Notes under the pieces: model-generated | Databases searched by the model: none | What the model saw: only the letters and a program-made list of their open reading frames with translations | What the model was told of the DNA's origin: nothing | Source: Oceanimonas smirnovii ATCC BAA-899 | GTDB taxonomy: Bacteria; Pseudomonadota; Gammaproteobacteria; Enterobacterales; Aeromonadaceae | Length of the DNA stretch: 64,000 nt | Assembly (NCBI RefSeq): GCF_000381965.1 | Contig: NZ_KB908460.1 | Coordinates: forward strand, 1 to 64,000 | Direction: 5' to 3' | Shown: in pieces, positions 56,740 to 64,000 of the stretch | How positions within the stretch are numbered: the first letter of the stretch is position 1 | How the letters are laid out: each line of letters begins with the position of its first letter | Program-made: the position numbers and the translations under genes

Positions 56740-58077
56740 TTGAACCAAACCGTTGTAGCCAAATTCGGTGGAACCAGCGTTGCCGACGCCGATGCCATGA
56801 GCCGCTGCGCCGCCATTCTTGAACAAAACCCCGACACTCGTCTGGCGGTGCTGAGTGCCAGCTCCGGCGTGACCAATCTGCTGGTAGCACTGGCATCGGG
56901 CAATCACGGTCCGGCCGAGCGGGAACAGATGCTGCAGCAATTAACCGCCATTGAGCAAGGCATTCTCGACAGCCTGCAGCGTCCGGAAATGCTCACCCGG
57001 CATATTGAAGACATTCTCAACCATATTCGTGAGCTGGCTGACAGTGCCGCCATCAGCCCTACCAAAGCACTGAGCGATGAGATTGTGGCCCAGGGCGAAA
57101 TGATGTCCACCAAGCTGTTTGTGGAATTACTGCGCAGCCGCGGCACCGATGCAGTCTGGTTTGATGTGCGCAAGGTAATGCGCACCGACGACCGCTTCAG
57201 CCGCGCCACCCCGGATCTGGCCACCCTGAAGGCGGAAGTGGAAAAAGAACTCAAGCCCCTGTGCGACAAACAACTGGTGGTCACTCAGGGCTTTATTGGT
57301 GCTGCCCCCGATGGCCGCACCACCACCCTTGGCCGGGGTGGCAGTGATTTTTCCGCCGCTCTGCTGACCGAAGCCCTGAACGCCTCAGCGGTGCAAATAT
57401 GGACCGATGTGCCCGGCATTTACACCACGGATCCGCGCCTGGTAAGCGAGGCCCGCGCCATTCCTGAAATCAGCTTCAGTGAAGCCTCGGAAATGGCCAC
57501 CTTTGGTGCCAAGGTGCTGCACCCGGCCACCCTGCAGCCGGCGGTACGCTGTCAGATCCCGGTGTTTGTCGGCTCCAGCCGGGCACCGGAAGAAGGCGGC
57601 ACCTGGATTCGCAACAGCACCCCCAGCCAGCCGCTGTTCCGGGCCTTGGCCCTGCGCCGCAATCAGGTGCTGCTGACCCTCACCAGCCAGAGCATGTTTC
57701 AGGCTCACGGTTTTCTGGCAGAAGTATTCGGGATTCTGGCCAAGCACAAAATCTCGGTGGATTTGATCACCACCTCTGAGATCAGCGTATCCCTGACACT
57801 GGACGCTGGTGCCGAGCTGCTGACCGAGGAAGTGAAAACCGAACTGGGCCGGCATTGCCATCTGAAAGTGGAAGACGGTCTGGCGCTGGTGGCACTGATT
57901 GGTAACCGCATGAGCGAGTCGGGCGGCACCGCCAGCCGCGTATTCCAGGCCATTGGCGATGTGAATATTCGCATGATCTGCTACGGTGCCAGCCCCCATA
58001 ATTTCTGCTTTCTGGTGGAAGAAGACAAGGCTACTCAGGTCATTGCCGATCTGCACAAAGAACTGCTGCCGGCTTAA
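56740..58077 (+). CDS. lysC: Lysine-sensitive aspartate kinase III
   Basis: A 445-residue monofunctional aspartokinase, first enzyme of the lysine pathway. It starts with a TTG at 56740, eight bases after AAGGAG, and opens AKFGGTSVAD. The catalytic part holds TTTLGRGGSDFSAALL; two ACT domains occupy about residues 300-445 and bind lysine for feedback inhibition. Length matches E. coli LysC (449). The L-box leader adds control by lysine at the RNA level. Confidence 0.95.
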   Translation: MNQTVVAKFGGTSVADADAMSRCAAILEQNPDTRLAVLSASSGVTNLLVALASGNHGPAEREQMLQQLTAIEQGILDSLQRPEMLTRHIEDILNHIRELADSAAISPTKALSDEIVAQGEMMSTKLFVELLRSRGTDAVWFDVRKVMRTDDRFSRATPDLATLKAEVEKELKPLCDKQLVVTQGFIGAAPDGRTTTLGRGGSDFSAALLTEALNASAVQIWTDVPGIYTTDPRLVSEARAIPEISFSEASEMATFGAKVLHPATLQPAVRCQIPVFVGSSRAPEEGGTWIRNSTPSQPLFRALALRRNQVLLTLTSQSMFQAHGFLAEVFGILAKHKISVDLITTSEISVSLTLDAGAELLTEEVKTELGRHCHLKVEDGLALVALIGNRMSESGGTASRVFQAIGDVNIRMICYGASPHNFCFLVEEDKATQVIADLHKELLPA

Positions 58078-58094
58078 ACCGGCCTTTGGCCGGT

Positions 58095-58136
58095 GCTATA
58101 AGCTATAAGCTATAAGCTATAAGCTATAAGCTATAA
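58095..58136. repeat. Six tandem copies of the heptamer GCTATAA
   Basis: The heptamer GCTATAA is repeated six times without interruption just after the lysC stop, beyond a short CCGGCC-TTT-GGCCGG hairpin. A related AGCTGACAGCTTACGGCGG tract lies at 58243-58270 before the next gene. Confidence 0.9.
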
Positions 58137-58145
58137 AATATTAAT

Positions 58146-58178
58146 AAGCAGCGTGTATCAGGCAACGCTGCTTTTTTC
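58146..58178 (+). terminator. Intrinsic terminator after lysC
   Basis: AAGCAGCG and CGCTGCTT form a stem with a 12-base loop, followed by TTTTCTTTTC. It lies after the heptamer array. Confidence 0.7.
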
Positions 58179-58270
58179 TTTTCAGACACCACCATCACTT
58201 CATCACTACCGCAATTTCCACAGCCTCTTCTGTACAACTTATAGCTGACAGCTTACGGCGGCTGAAAGCT

Positions 58271-59554
58271 TTAGTTCAGGCTCCAGGCGGTGAGCAGGCC
58301 GGCGATCAGGGAGATGCCCATGGGCCAGGCTACCCGCCGGCCAAGCGCGCTGTCACCCAGGCTGACTGCCATGCCCGCCTTGACCAGATTGTTGACCGAG
58401 GCCGCCAGCACGATTCCCAGCACAGCGGTTCCCGCATCCAGACTGCTCTGGGACATGCGGGTTAACGACAGGGTAATGGCATCCACATCAGTCACTCCCG
58501 ATGCCAATGCCAGCAACAGCACACCGGCATTGCCCAGCGCCTGTTTCAGCCATTCTCCCAGCACCATAATCAACAGAATAAGACCGCCAAACAACAATGC
58601 GGCCTTCAAGTCCAGCGGATTCATATTCAGACTGGGTTGCTCCACACTGCCGCCGGCGCTGTGCCGGTGCCAGATCACCGCCGCCGGGCCATAAAGCAGC
58701 AAGGTCATCACCAGCACCGGCCACCACAAAATGGGCAGCAAGGCCGGATTAATCAATGCACAATACACCAGAATACGGGGAAACATGGTGCCACAGGCCA
58801 GCAGCACACCGGCCGCCAGCAAGGGCGACAGCACAGGTGACTCCTTTGACAGCCTTGAATAGTGCAGAGTAAGGGCGGTAGAGGAGCTGAGTCCGGCAAA
58901 CAGACTGGTGAACAAAATCCCTTTTTCAGTGCCGCCCACGCGAATGGCAAAATAACCCAGAAAGGAAATGGAGGCGATCAAGACCACCATCCACCAGATC
59001 TCAAAGGGATTAATCACGCCACTCGGCCCCATGGCCTGATTGGGCAGCAGCGGCAGCATCACCACCGTAATCAGCAGCAGTTTAAGGCCGGCGTCCAGCT
59101 CATGCTCCTGCAGCTTGCGCAGCAGGCCATGAATTTCCTGTTTGTTATCCAGAATAAAGGCCGTGATCACCGCCGCCGTGGCGGCAATGGCCGGACTGTT
59201 CACCACCGCCAGAGCACCAAAGCAAAACGTCAGCAACAGGCCAATGCTGCCGGTAATGCTGAAGTCATTCATGGTGCGCACCTGAGCCCGGTAGGCCACC
59301 AGACTGATGGCCACCACACTCGCCAGTCCTGCCACCAGCAGCCAATGGCTGGTGCTTTGTCCGAGCAACGCCATCAGTCCGCCCAGCAGACCGGTCAGCG
59401 AGTGAGTACGAATGCCGGCAATACGCTGGCCGGCTTCGGCCTTGCGCCACTGCCAGCCCCGCTGAATACCAATCAGGGCACCCAGTAACAGGGCAATACC
59501 AAGGCGCACCAGTGCCTGATGATCACGCCACAACTCGGCGGCCAGCTCATTCAT
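58271..59554 (-). CDS. MgtC/SapB and DUF4010 membrane protein
   Basis: A 427-residue membrane protein with about 12 hydrophobic segments. The N-terminal third is MgtC/SapB-like (LLLGALIGIQRGWQW, GIRTHSLTGLLGGLMAL); the rest is DUF4010, ending in a region with SGVTDVDAITLSLTRM. The physiological role is unknown; MgtC proteins act in low-magnesium survival but this fusion family is poorly characterised. Starts 15 bases after the ald stop in the same direction, so probably co-transcribed with ald. Confidence 0.85.
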   Translation of the reverse strand: MNELAAELWRDHQALVRLGIALLLGALIGIQRGWQWRKAEAGQRIAGIRTHSLTGLLGGLMALLGQSTSHWLLVAGLASVVAISLVAYRAQVRTMNDFSITGSIGLLLTFCFGALAVVNSPAIAATAAVITAFILDNKQEIHGLLRKLQEHELDAGLKLLLITVVMLPLLPNQAMGPSGVINPFEIWWMVVLIASISFLGYFAIRVGGTEKGILFTSLFAGLSSSTALTLHYSRLSKESPVLSPLLAAGVLLACGTMFPRILVYCALINPALLPILWWPVLVMTLLLYGPAAVIWHRHSAGGSVEQPSLNMNPLDLKAALLFGGLILLIMVLGEWLKQALGNAGVLLLALASGVTDVDAITLSLTRMSQSSLDAGTAVLGIVLAASVNNLVKAGMAVSLGDSALGRRVAWPMGISLIAGLLTAWSLN

Positions 59555-59568
59555 GTCTGTTTATCCGC

Positions 59569-60693
59569 TTAGTCCTGTTCAGCCAGCACCTGCTCCAGTG
59601 GCTGATGAGTCAGATTATGTGCCTCAGCCACCGCCTGATACACCAGCTTGCCGTTGTGAATATTCAGCCCGCGGGCCAGATGCGGATCTGCCTGCATGGC
59701 CTTGCGCCAGCCCTTGTTGGCCAAAGCCTGCACAAAAGGCAGCGTGGCGTTGGTAAGCGCCAGGGTAGAGGTGCGGGCCACACCGCCGGGCATGTTGGCC
59801 ACGCAATAGTGCACCACGCCATCCAGCTCAAAGGTAGGCTGCTGATGAGTGGTGGGCTTGCTGGTTTCAAAACAGCCGCCCTGATCAATGGCCACATCCA
59901 CCAGCACGGCCCCCTTGGGCAGTTTTTTCAGCATATCCCGGGTCACCAGCTTGGGCGCAGAAGCACCGGGGATCAGCACGGCACCAATCACCAGATCCGC
60001 CCGTGACAGCTCGGCCTCAATGGCATCGGCAGTGGAATACTGGGTTTTAATGGTCGGGCCATAGAGCGCGTCGAGCTGAGTGAGCCGGGGCAAGGATCTG
60101 TCAAAAATAGTGACGTCGGCCCCCAGCCCCATGGCCACCCGAGCCGCGTTCACGCCCACTACCCCGCCGCCCAGTACCAGCACCCGGGCCGGCACCACGC
60201 CGGGCACGCCTCCCAGTAACACACCTCGTCCGCCTTGCGCTTTCTCAAGGCAGTGAGCACCGGCCTGCACCGCCATGCGGCCGGCCACTTCACTCATGGG
60301 GGCCAGCAACGGCAAACCGCCGTGATCGTCGGTGACGGTTTCATAGGCAATGGCGGTGCAGCCCGAAGCCAGCAGGCCCTTGGTCTGAGCTTCATCCGGT
60401 GCCAGATGCAAATAGGTAAACAGTACCTGACCGGGTCTCAGCCGCTGATACTCTTCCGGCTGTGGCTCTTTTACCTTAATAATCAGCTCGGCACCGGCAA
60501 ACAAAGCACCGGCGTCCTGCACCAGCTCGGCCCCGGCGGCGGCATATTGCTCATCACTGAACCCCACGCCCTCACCGGCACCGGTTTGCACCCGCACTGT
60601 ATGCCCGGCTCTGGTCAGCTCGCGCACACCACCCGGCGTCATCCCCACCCGGTATTCATGATTCTTGATTTCTTTGGGTACTGCGATATCCAT
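59569..60693 (-). CDS. ald: Alanine dehydrogenase
   Basis: A 374-residue NAD-dependent L-alanine dehydrogenase interconverting alanine and pyruvate plus ammonia. The N-terminus ([19 protein letters not shown]) and NAD motif [22 protein letters not shown] (about 170-190) are diagnostic. The ATG at 60693 follows AGGGG; a TTG two codons earlier is not used. Upstream gene of a probable pair with the MgtC/DUF4010 gene, and divergent from a PuuR-like regulator. Confidence 0.95.
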   Translation of the reverse strand: MDIAVPKEIKNHEYRVGMTPGGVRELTRAGHTVRVQTGAGEGVGFSDEQYAAAGAELVQDAGALFAGAELIIKVKEPQPEEYQRLRPGQVLFTYLHLAPDEAQTKGLLASGCTAIAYETVTDDHGGLPLLAPMSEVAGRMAVQAGAHCLEKAQGGRGVLLGGVPGVVPARVLVLGGGVVGVNAARVAMGLGADVTIFDRSLPRLTQLDALYGPTIKTQYSTADAIEAELSRADLVIGAVLIPGASAPKLVTRDMLKKLPKGAVLVDVAIDQGGCFETSKPTTHQQPTFELDGVVHYCVANMPGGVARTSTLALTNATLPFVQALANKGWRKAMQADPHLARGLNIHNGKLVYQAVAEAHNLTHQPLEQVLAEQD

Positions 60694-60852
60694 GTTCAAC
60701 CCCTGTGTGCGTACCTGTTTTAGAGTAGAATGCGGTCACTACACGGCCGCTTGCATTCATTGTTGTTGCTTCTTTTGTTATAGAAGCCGGAGCGACATTC
60801 TGCTTGCGCAATAATAAAGATTCAATTGCAACTTAGGGAGTACACCGCCGTT

Positions 60853-61401
60853 ATGGATATTGGCCTTCGTCTTAAAACCATTCGCCTGCAGGCTAAACTG
60901 TCGCAGCGGGAGCTGGCCAAACGCTCCGGCGTGACCAACGGCTTTATTTCCCAGGTCGAAAAAAACCAGGTCAGCCCGTCCATTGGCTCTTTGAAAAAGC
61001 TGCTGGACGGCTTTCCCATGACACTGGCGGACTTTTTTGCCGAGGAAGAAGCCGCTGATGCCATTAAACCTGTGGTGTACCGGGCTGAAGATCAGCCCGA
61101 GCGCGGTACCGGTAATATCAGCTACCGGCTGATTGGCAGCCGTTTTCCGGGCCGGCATATTACTCTGCTGCGAGAAACCATGCCCATTGGTGCCGATACC
61201 GGCCCGGACATGATCAGCCACCCGGGCCAGGAGTGCGGTGTGGTGATTGAGGGCAGACTGTTACTGGTAGTAGGCGAACGCCGTTTTGAACTGGGCCCGG
61301 GCGACGGCTACTACTTCGACAGCACAGAGCCTCACCGTTTCGTGAATATTGGCGACAAGGAGCTGCATATTGTTTCTGCCAGCCAGCCCCAGACCATGTA
61401 A
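60853..61401 (+). CDS. XRE-cupin regulator, PuuR-like (first)
   Basis: A 182-residue regulator with an N-terminal XRE helix-turn-helix (about 10-60: LSQRELAKRSGVTNGFISQV) and a C-terminal cupin (about 105-175: GQECGVVIEGRLLLVVGE, GDGYYFDSTEPHRF). This is the architecture of PuuR, the putrescine-responsive repressor. The ATG at 60853 begins MDIGLRLKTIR. Divergent from ald, and its stop abuts the stop of a second, opposed regulator of the same family. The ligand is not proven, but pot genes lie next door. Confidence 0.87.
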   Translation: MDIGLRLKTIRLQAKLSQRELAKRSGVTNGFISQVEKNQVSPSIGSLKKLLDGFPMTLADFFAEEEAADAIKPVVYRAEDQPERGTGNISYRLIGSRFPGRHITLLRETMPIGADTGPDMISHPGQECGVVIEGRLLLVVGERRFELGPGDGYYFDSTEPHRFVNIGDKELHIVSASQPQTM

Positions 61402-61944
61402 CTAAAAGGTGGGCGGTGTGGCAGCGGAGATCAGCTCGCAGGCCTGAGTACCCGGGTTGCGAAAGCGGTGTGGCTGATGAGTATCAAAGTAATAGCCGTC
61501 ACCGGCCTTAAGCAGGCGGCATTCCTCCCCCACGGTAATTTCAATCTCACCACTGAGCACCAGGCCGGCTTCTTCCGCTTCATTACTGAGCATTTCCGGG
61601 CCGGTATCGGCACCGGGCGGATAATGCTCCCGCAGCAGCGCCAGCTTGCGATCACTGCCCGGTGGCCCCAGCAGCCACATGGTGACGCCATTACTGCCCA
61701 GCTTCACCAGTTCATCGGCGCGAAAAAAAACGGGCCTGCCGGCGTTATGCTCCAGACTGAAAAACGCCCCCATGGAGATGGGAAAGCCATCCAGCACTTT
61801 TTTTAACGTCGCCACCGACGGATTTACCGCCGCCTGCTCTATTTGCGAGATCAGGCTGTTACTCACACCGGCCCGCTTGGCCAGCTCCCGCTGGGTCAGG
61901 CCATGCCGGATGCGCAACCATTTCAGTCGCTCGGGTAAATCCAT
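61402..61944 (-). CDS. XRE-cupin regulator, PuuR-like (second)
   Basis: A 180-residue paralogue of the preceding regulator: XRE helix-turn-helix (about 5-55, LTQRELAKRAGVSNSLISQI) and cupin (about 100-175, GLVLSGEIEITVGE, GDGYYFDTHQPHRF). Its stop touches that of the convergent first regulator with no spacer. It lies ten bases after potI in the same direction, so it is probably the last gene of the pot operon and may regulate it in response to putrescine. Confidence 0.87.
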   Translation of the reverse strand: MDLPERLKWLRIRHGLTQRELAKRAGVSNSLISQIEQAAVNPSVATLKKVLDGFPISMGAFFSLEHNAGRPVFFRADELVKLGSNGVTMWLLGPPGSDRKLALLREHYPPGADTGPEMLSNEAEEAGLVLSGEIEITVGEECRLLKAGDGYYFDTHQPHRFRNPGTQACELISAATPPTF

Positions 61945-61954
61945 GGCAACCTCC

Positions 61955-62800
61955 TCAGCCGGTCCGGGCAGCGGCCGCTTCCTGTGCCCGGCGCTTTTCG
62001 GCCCGGGCCATCAGCCACCAGCCGATAAAGGTCACCAGCGACACTATCACGATGATAATAGTGGCCAGGGCGTTGATCTTGGGGCTGACTCCCAGCCGTA
62101 CACTGGAAAACACTACCATGGGCAAGGTAGTGGCATTGGGTCCGGACACAAAGCTGGCGATCACCAGATCGTCCAGCGACAGGGTAAATGCCAGCAGCCA
62201 GCCGGCAACAATGGCCGGTGCAATAATGGGCAGGGTGATCACAAAAAATACCTTGAGCGGCCGCGCGCCCAGATCCATGGCGGCCTCTTCCAGCGAGCGG
62301 TCCAGCTCACGCAGACGGGAGCTGACCACCACCGCCACATAGGCGGTACAGAAGGTCACATGGGCAATCCAGATGGTGCTCATACCGCGCTGGGCCGGCC
62401 AGCCCACCAGATCCCCCATGGCCACAAACAACAGCAGCAAGGACAGACCGGTGATCACCTCAGGCATGACCAGTGGGGCCGTGATCATAAAAGCAAATCC
62501 GCCCTCACCACGAAAGCGGCCGATGCGGGTGAGCACAAACCCCGCCACCGTGCCCAGTACCACGGCCGCACTGGCGGCAAAAAAGGCAATGGTCAGACTC
62601 AGCCCCACCGCCTGCATCATCATGTCGTCGGCCAGCAGCTCGCCGTACCATCTGGCGGACCAGCCCGCCCATACGGTGACCAGCCGGGAGCTGTTAAAGG
62701 AGTAGATGATCAGCAACAGCATGGGCGCATACAAAAACCCAAAGCCCAGCCAGAGGATCAGGGGCCGCAAACGAGAGCGGCTGACAGGAATCATATTCAT
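61955..62800 (-). CDS. potI: Putrescine ABC transporter permease PotI
   Basis: A 281-residue inner-membrane permease with six helices. The EAA loop that contacts the ATPase is EEAAMDLGARPLKVFFVITL. It ends in an Ala/Arg-rich tail. With PotH it forms the channel of the PotFGHI putrescine importer. Starts three bases after the potH stop region, in one operon with potG-potH. Confidence 0.92.
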   Translation of the reverse strand: MNMIPVSRSRLRPLILWLGFGFLYAPMLLLIIYSFNSSRLVTVWAGWSARWYGELLADDMMMQAVGLSLTIAFFAASAAVVLGTVAGFVLTRIGRFRGEGGFAFMITAPLVMPEVITGLSLLLLFVAMGDLVGWPAQRGMSTIWIAHVTFCTAYVAVVVSSRLRELDRSLEEAAMDLGARPLKVFFVITLPIIAPAIVAGWLLAFTLSLDDLVIASFVSGPNATTLPMVVFSSVRLGVSPKINALATIIIVIVSLVTFIGWWLMARAEKRRAQEAAAARTG

Positions 62801-62803
62801 GGC

Positions 62804-63694
62804 TCAGCCCTCCATTTCGCGGCGTTGAATGCGGTGGAACCACATTATGGGCACCATCAGCAGCAACAGCATCACACTGGCCACCGCCGCGGCTACCGGC
62901 CAGTCCCGGTTATTAAAGAATTCCTGCCACAGCACCCGGCCAATCAGCAGGGTATCGGGGCCGCCAAGCAGTTCAGGAATCACAAACTCCCCCACCGCCG
63001 GAATAAACACCAGCATGGCACCGGCAATAATGCCGCCTTTCACCAGCGGTACTATCACCGTAAACAGGGTAGTCATGGGCCGGGCGCCAAGATCAGCGGC
63101 GGCTTCCACCAGGGAGTAGTCCAGCCGCATCAAGGCGGTATAAAGCGGCAATATCATAAAAGGCAGATAGGCATACACAATGCCGATATAAACGGCGGTG
63201 TTGGTGTTGAGAATTTGCAGCGGCTCGTCAATGGCTCCCAGCCACAGCAGCGCATTATTAAGAAAGCCGGTATTACCCAGTATGCCCATCCAGGCATAAA
63301 CGCGGATCAGAAACGACGTCCAGGACGGCAATATCACCAGCATCAGCAGCACATTGCGGGTAGAGGGTTTGGAGTGAACAATGGCCCAGGCCATGGGAAA
63401 GCCAATCAGCAGACATAATAATGTGGAAACAGCCGCGACTTTCAGAGATTGCAGGTAAGACTGTATATATAAGCTGTCGCTCAGCAGAAACAGATAATTG
63501 CCAAAATTAAGAATAATCTGCAGCTGCTCATCGGCAAAGCTCAGTACCTCGCTGTAGGGCGGAATGGACAGCGCCGCTTGCGACAGACTGATTTTAAATA
63601 CAATCAGAAAAGGCACCAGAAAAAACAGCAGCAGCCAGGTGTAAGGCAGCGCTATCACCAGCCGCTGACCAGTGGCGATTTTCAACGTTTTCAT
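62804..63694 (-). CDS. potH: Putrescine ABC transporter permease PotH
   Basis: A 296-residue permease with six helices, partner of PotI. The EAA loop is VEAAADLGARPMTTLFTVIV, and the motif MLVILPSWTSFLIRVYAWMG is typical of PotB/PotH proteins. Between potG and potI, with short spacers. PotH rather than PotB is favoured by the longer periplasmic insertion near residues 40-75. Confidence 0.92.
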   Translation of the reverse strand: MKTLKIATGQRLVIALPYTWLLLFFLVPFLIVFKISLSQAALSIPPYSEVLSFADEQLQIILNFGNYLFLLSDSLYIQSYLQSLKVAAVSTLLCLLIGFPMAWAIVHSKPSTRNVLLMLVILPSWTSFLIRVYAWMGILGNTGFLNNALLWLGAIDEPLQILNTNTAVYIGIVYAYLPFMILPLYTALMRLDYSLVEAAADLGARPMTTLFTVIVPLVKGGIIAGAMLVFIPAVGEFVIPELLGGPDTLLIGRVLWQEFFNNRDWPVAAAVASVMLLLLMVPIMWFHRIQRREMEG

Positions 63695-63706
63695 GTATCG
63701 GCCTCC

Positions 63707-64000
63707 TCAGGTCATGAGCACGGCACAGCTGTCCGCATTCCAGCGCAGAAACACATTGTCACCCCAGGTAGGATTATTCTGCCGGTGCCGGTCAATATTG
63801 GGCAGGGTAGCCAGAATGCGCTTACCGGATGGCAGCCGCACATGATAAATGGAGACATCACCCAGATAGGCAATTTCATCCACCACACCCCGCAGACGGT
63901 TATATTCCTGCTCCGGCTCGGTAAAGCTCAGGTGCATTTTTTCCGGCCGCACCGCTATCATGATGGGCAGGCCCTCACCAATAGACACACCATGGTTGAT
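63707..64000 (-). CDS. potG: Putrescine ABC transporter ATPase PotG, C-terminal part
   Basis: Only the last 97 codons are in the window; the frame is open to its right edge. This part is the C-terminal TOBE/regulatory domain, with IMIAVRPEKMHLSF and LGDVSIYHVRLPSGKRI. The ATPase motifs lie outside. Assigned to PotG by position ahead of potH and potI. A GTG at 63988 inside the frame is not the start. Confidence 0.85.
   Translation of the reverse strand: MNHGVSIGEGLPIMIAVRPEKMHLSFTEPEQEYNRLRGVVDEIAYLGDVSIYHVRLPSGKRILATLPNIDRHRQNNPTWGDNVFLRWNADSCAVLMT

Noticed and set aside
58095..58136. Heptamer array as a CRISPR-like repeat
   Set aside because: Units are contiguous without spacers and far too short.

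Overview
The window is chromosomal DNA from a GC-rich gammaproteobacterium. Gene order and protein similarity point to the Aeromonadaceae and their marine relatives (Oceanimonas, Oceanisphaera or Zobellella type). Supporting signs are cmk-rpsA-ihfB-lapA-lapB-pyrF, pdxB-fimV-truA-accD-folC-dedD, divergent fabB/mnmC, a fadI-fadJ pair next to a sigma factor, DUF3379, putP and fadL cluster, and an H-NS gene. Genus is inferred from memory of gene content, not from a search. I see no prophage, transposase, CRISPR array or plasmid gene; the window is almost entirely core genome.

Layout. 1-8.0 kb: fatty-acid degradation (fadJ, fadI, fadL), an ECF-type sigma factor with a DUF3379 membrane protein, and a sodium/proline symporter. 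8-11.9 kb: an EAL-HDOD protein, an NhaC-family transporter behind a lysine riboswitch (so probably a lysine carrier), and hns. 11.9-18.1 kb: the pyrF-lapB-lapA-ihfB-rpsA-cmk block and ribA. 18.2-25.2 kb: a dicarboxylate/amino-acid symporter and the fructose PTS operon fruB-fruK-fruA with a Cra-like operator. 25.3-30.5 kb: an SDR protein, a pseudouridine synthase, tRNA-Ser(UGA), yccA, yccS and tusE. 30.5-38.2 kb: dedD-folC-accD-truA-fimV-pdxB and a PAP2 phosphatase. 38.5-46.8 kb: fabB, mnmC, a secreted protein of unknown role, corA, a CreA-like lipoprotein, dps and uvrB. 46.9-53.3 kb: tRNA-Asn(GUU), a DnaA-box cluster, the N-acetylglucosamine genes nagE, nagB-nagA-nagC with yciH attached, and a manganese riboswitch before a UPF0016 exporter. 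53.4-60.7 kb: nhaD with a structured leader RNA, argA, lysC behind a second lysine riboswitch, an MgtC/DUF4010 protein and alanine dehydrogenase. 60.8-64 kb: two PuuR-like regulators meeting tail to tail and the end of a putrescine ABC operon (potI, potH, partial potG).

The regulatory RNAs tie the physiology together. Lysine controls both its presumed uptake (about 11 kb) and synthesis (lysC, about 56.6 kb). Manganese controls the UPF0016 exporter. The nhaD leader has a compact multi-stem fold and may sense sodium; it is the best candidate for something worth following up. The intergenic spaces carry several dispersed repeat families: paired REP-like palindromes, AGCTT/AGCTATAA-type repeats, GGGGATT-type repeats, and a larger composite element present in two inverted copies. 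No wholly new multi-gene system is evident.
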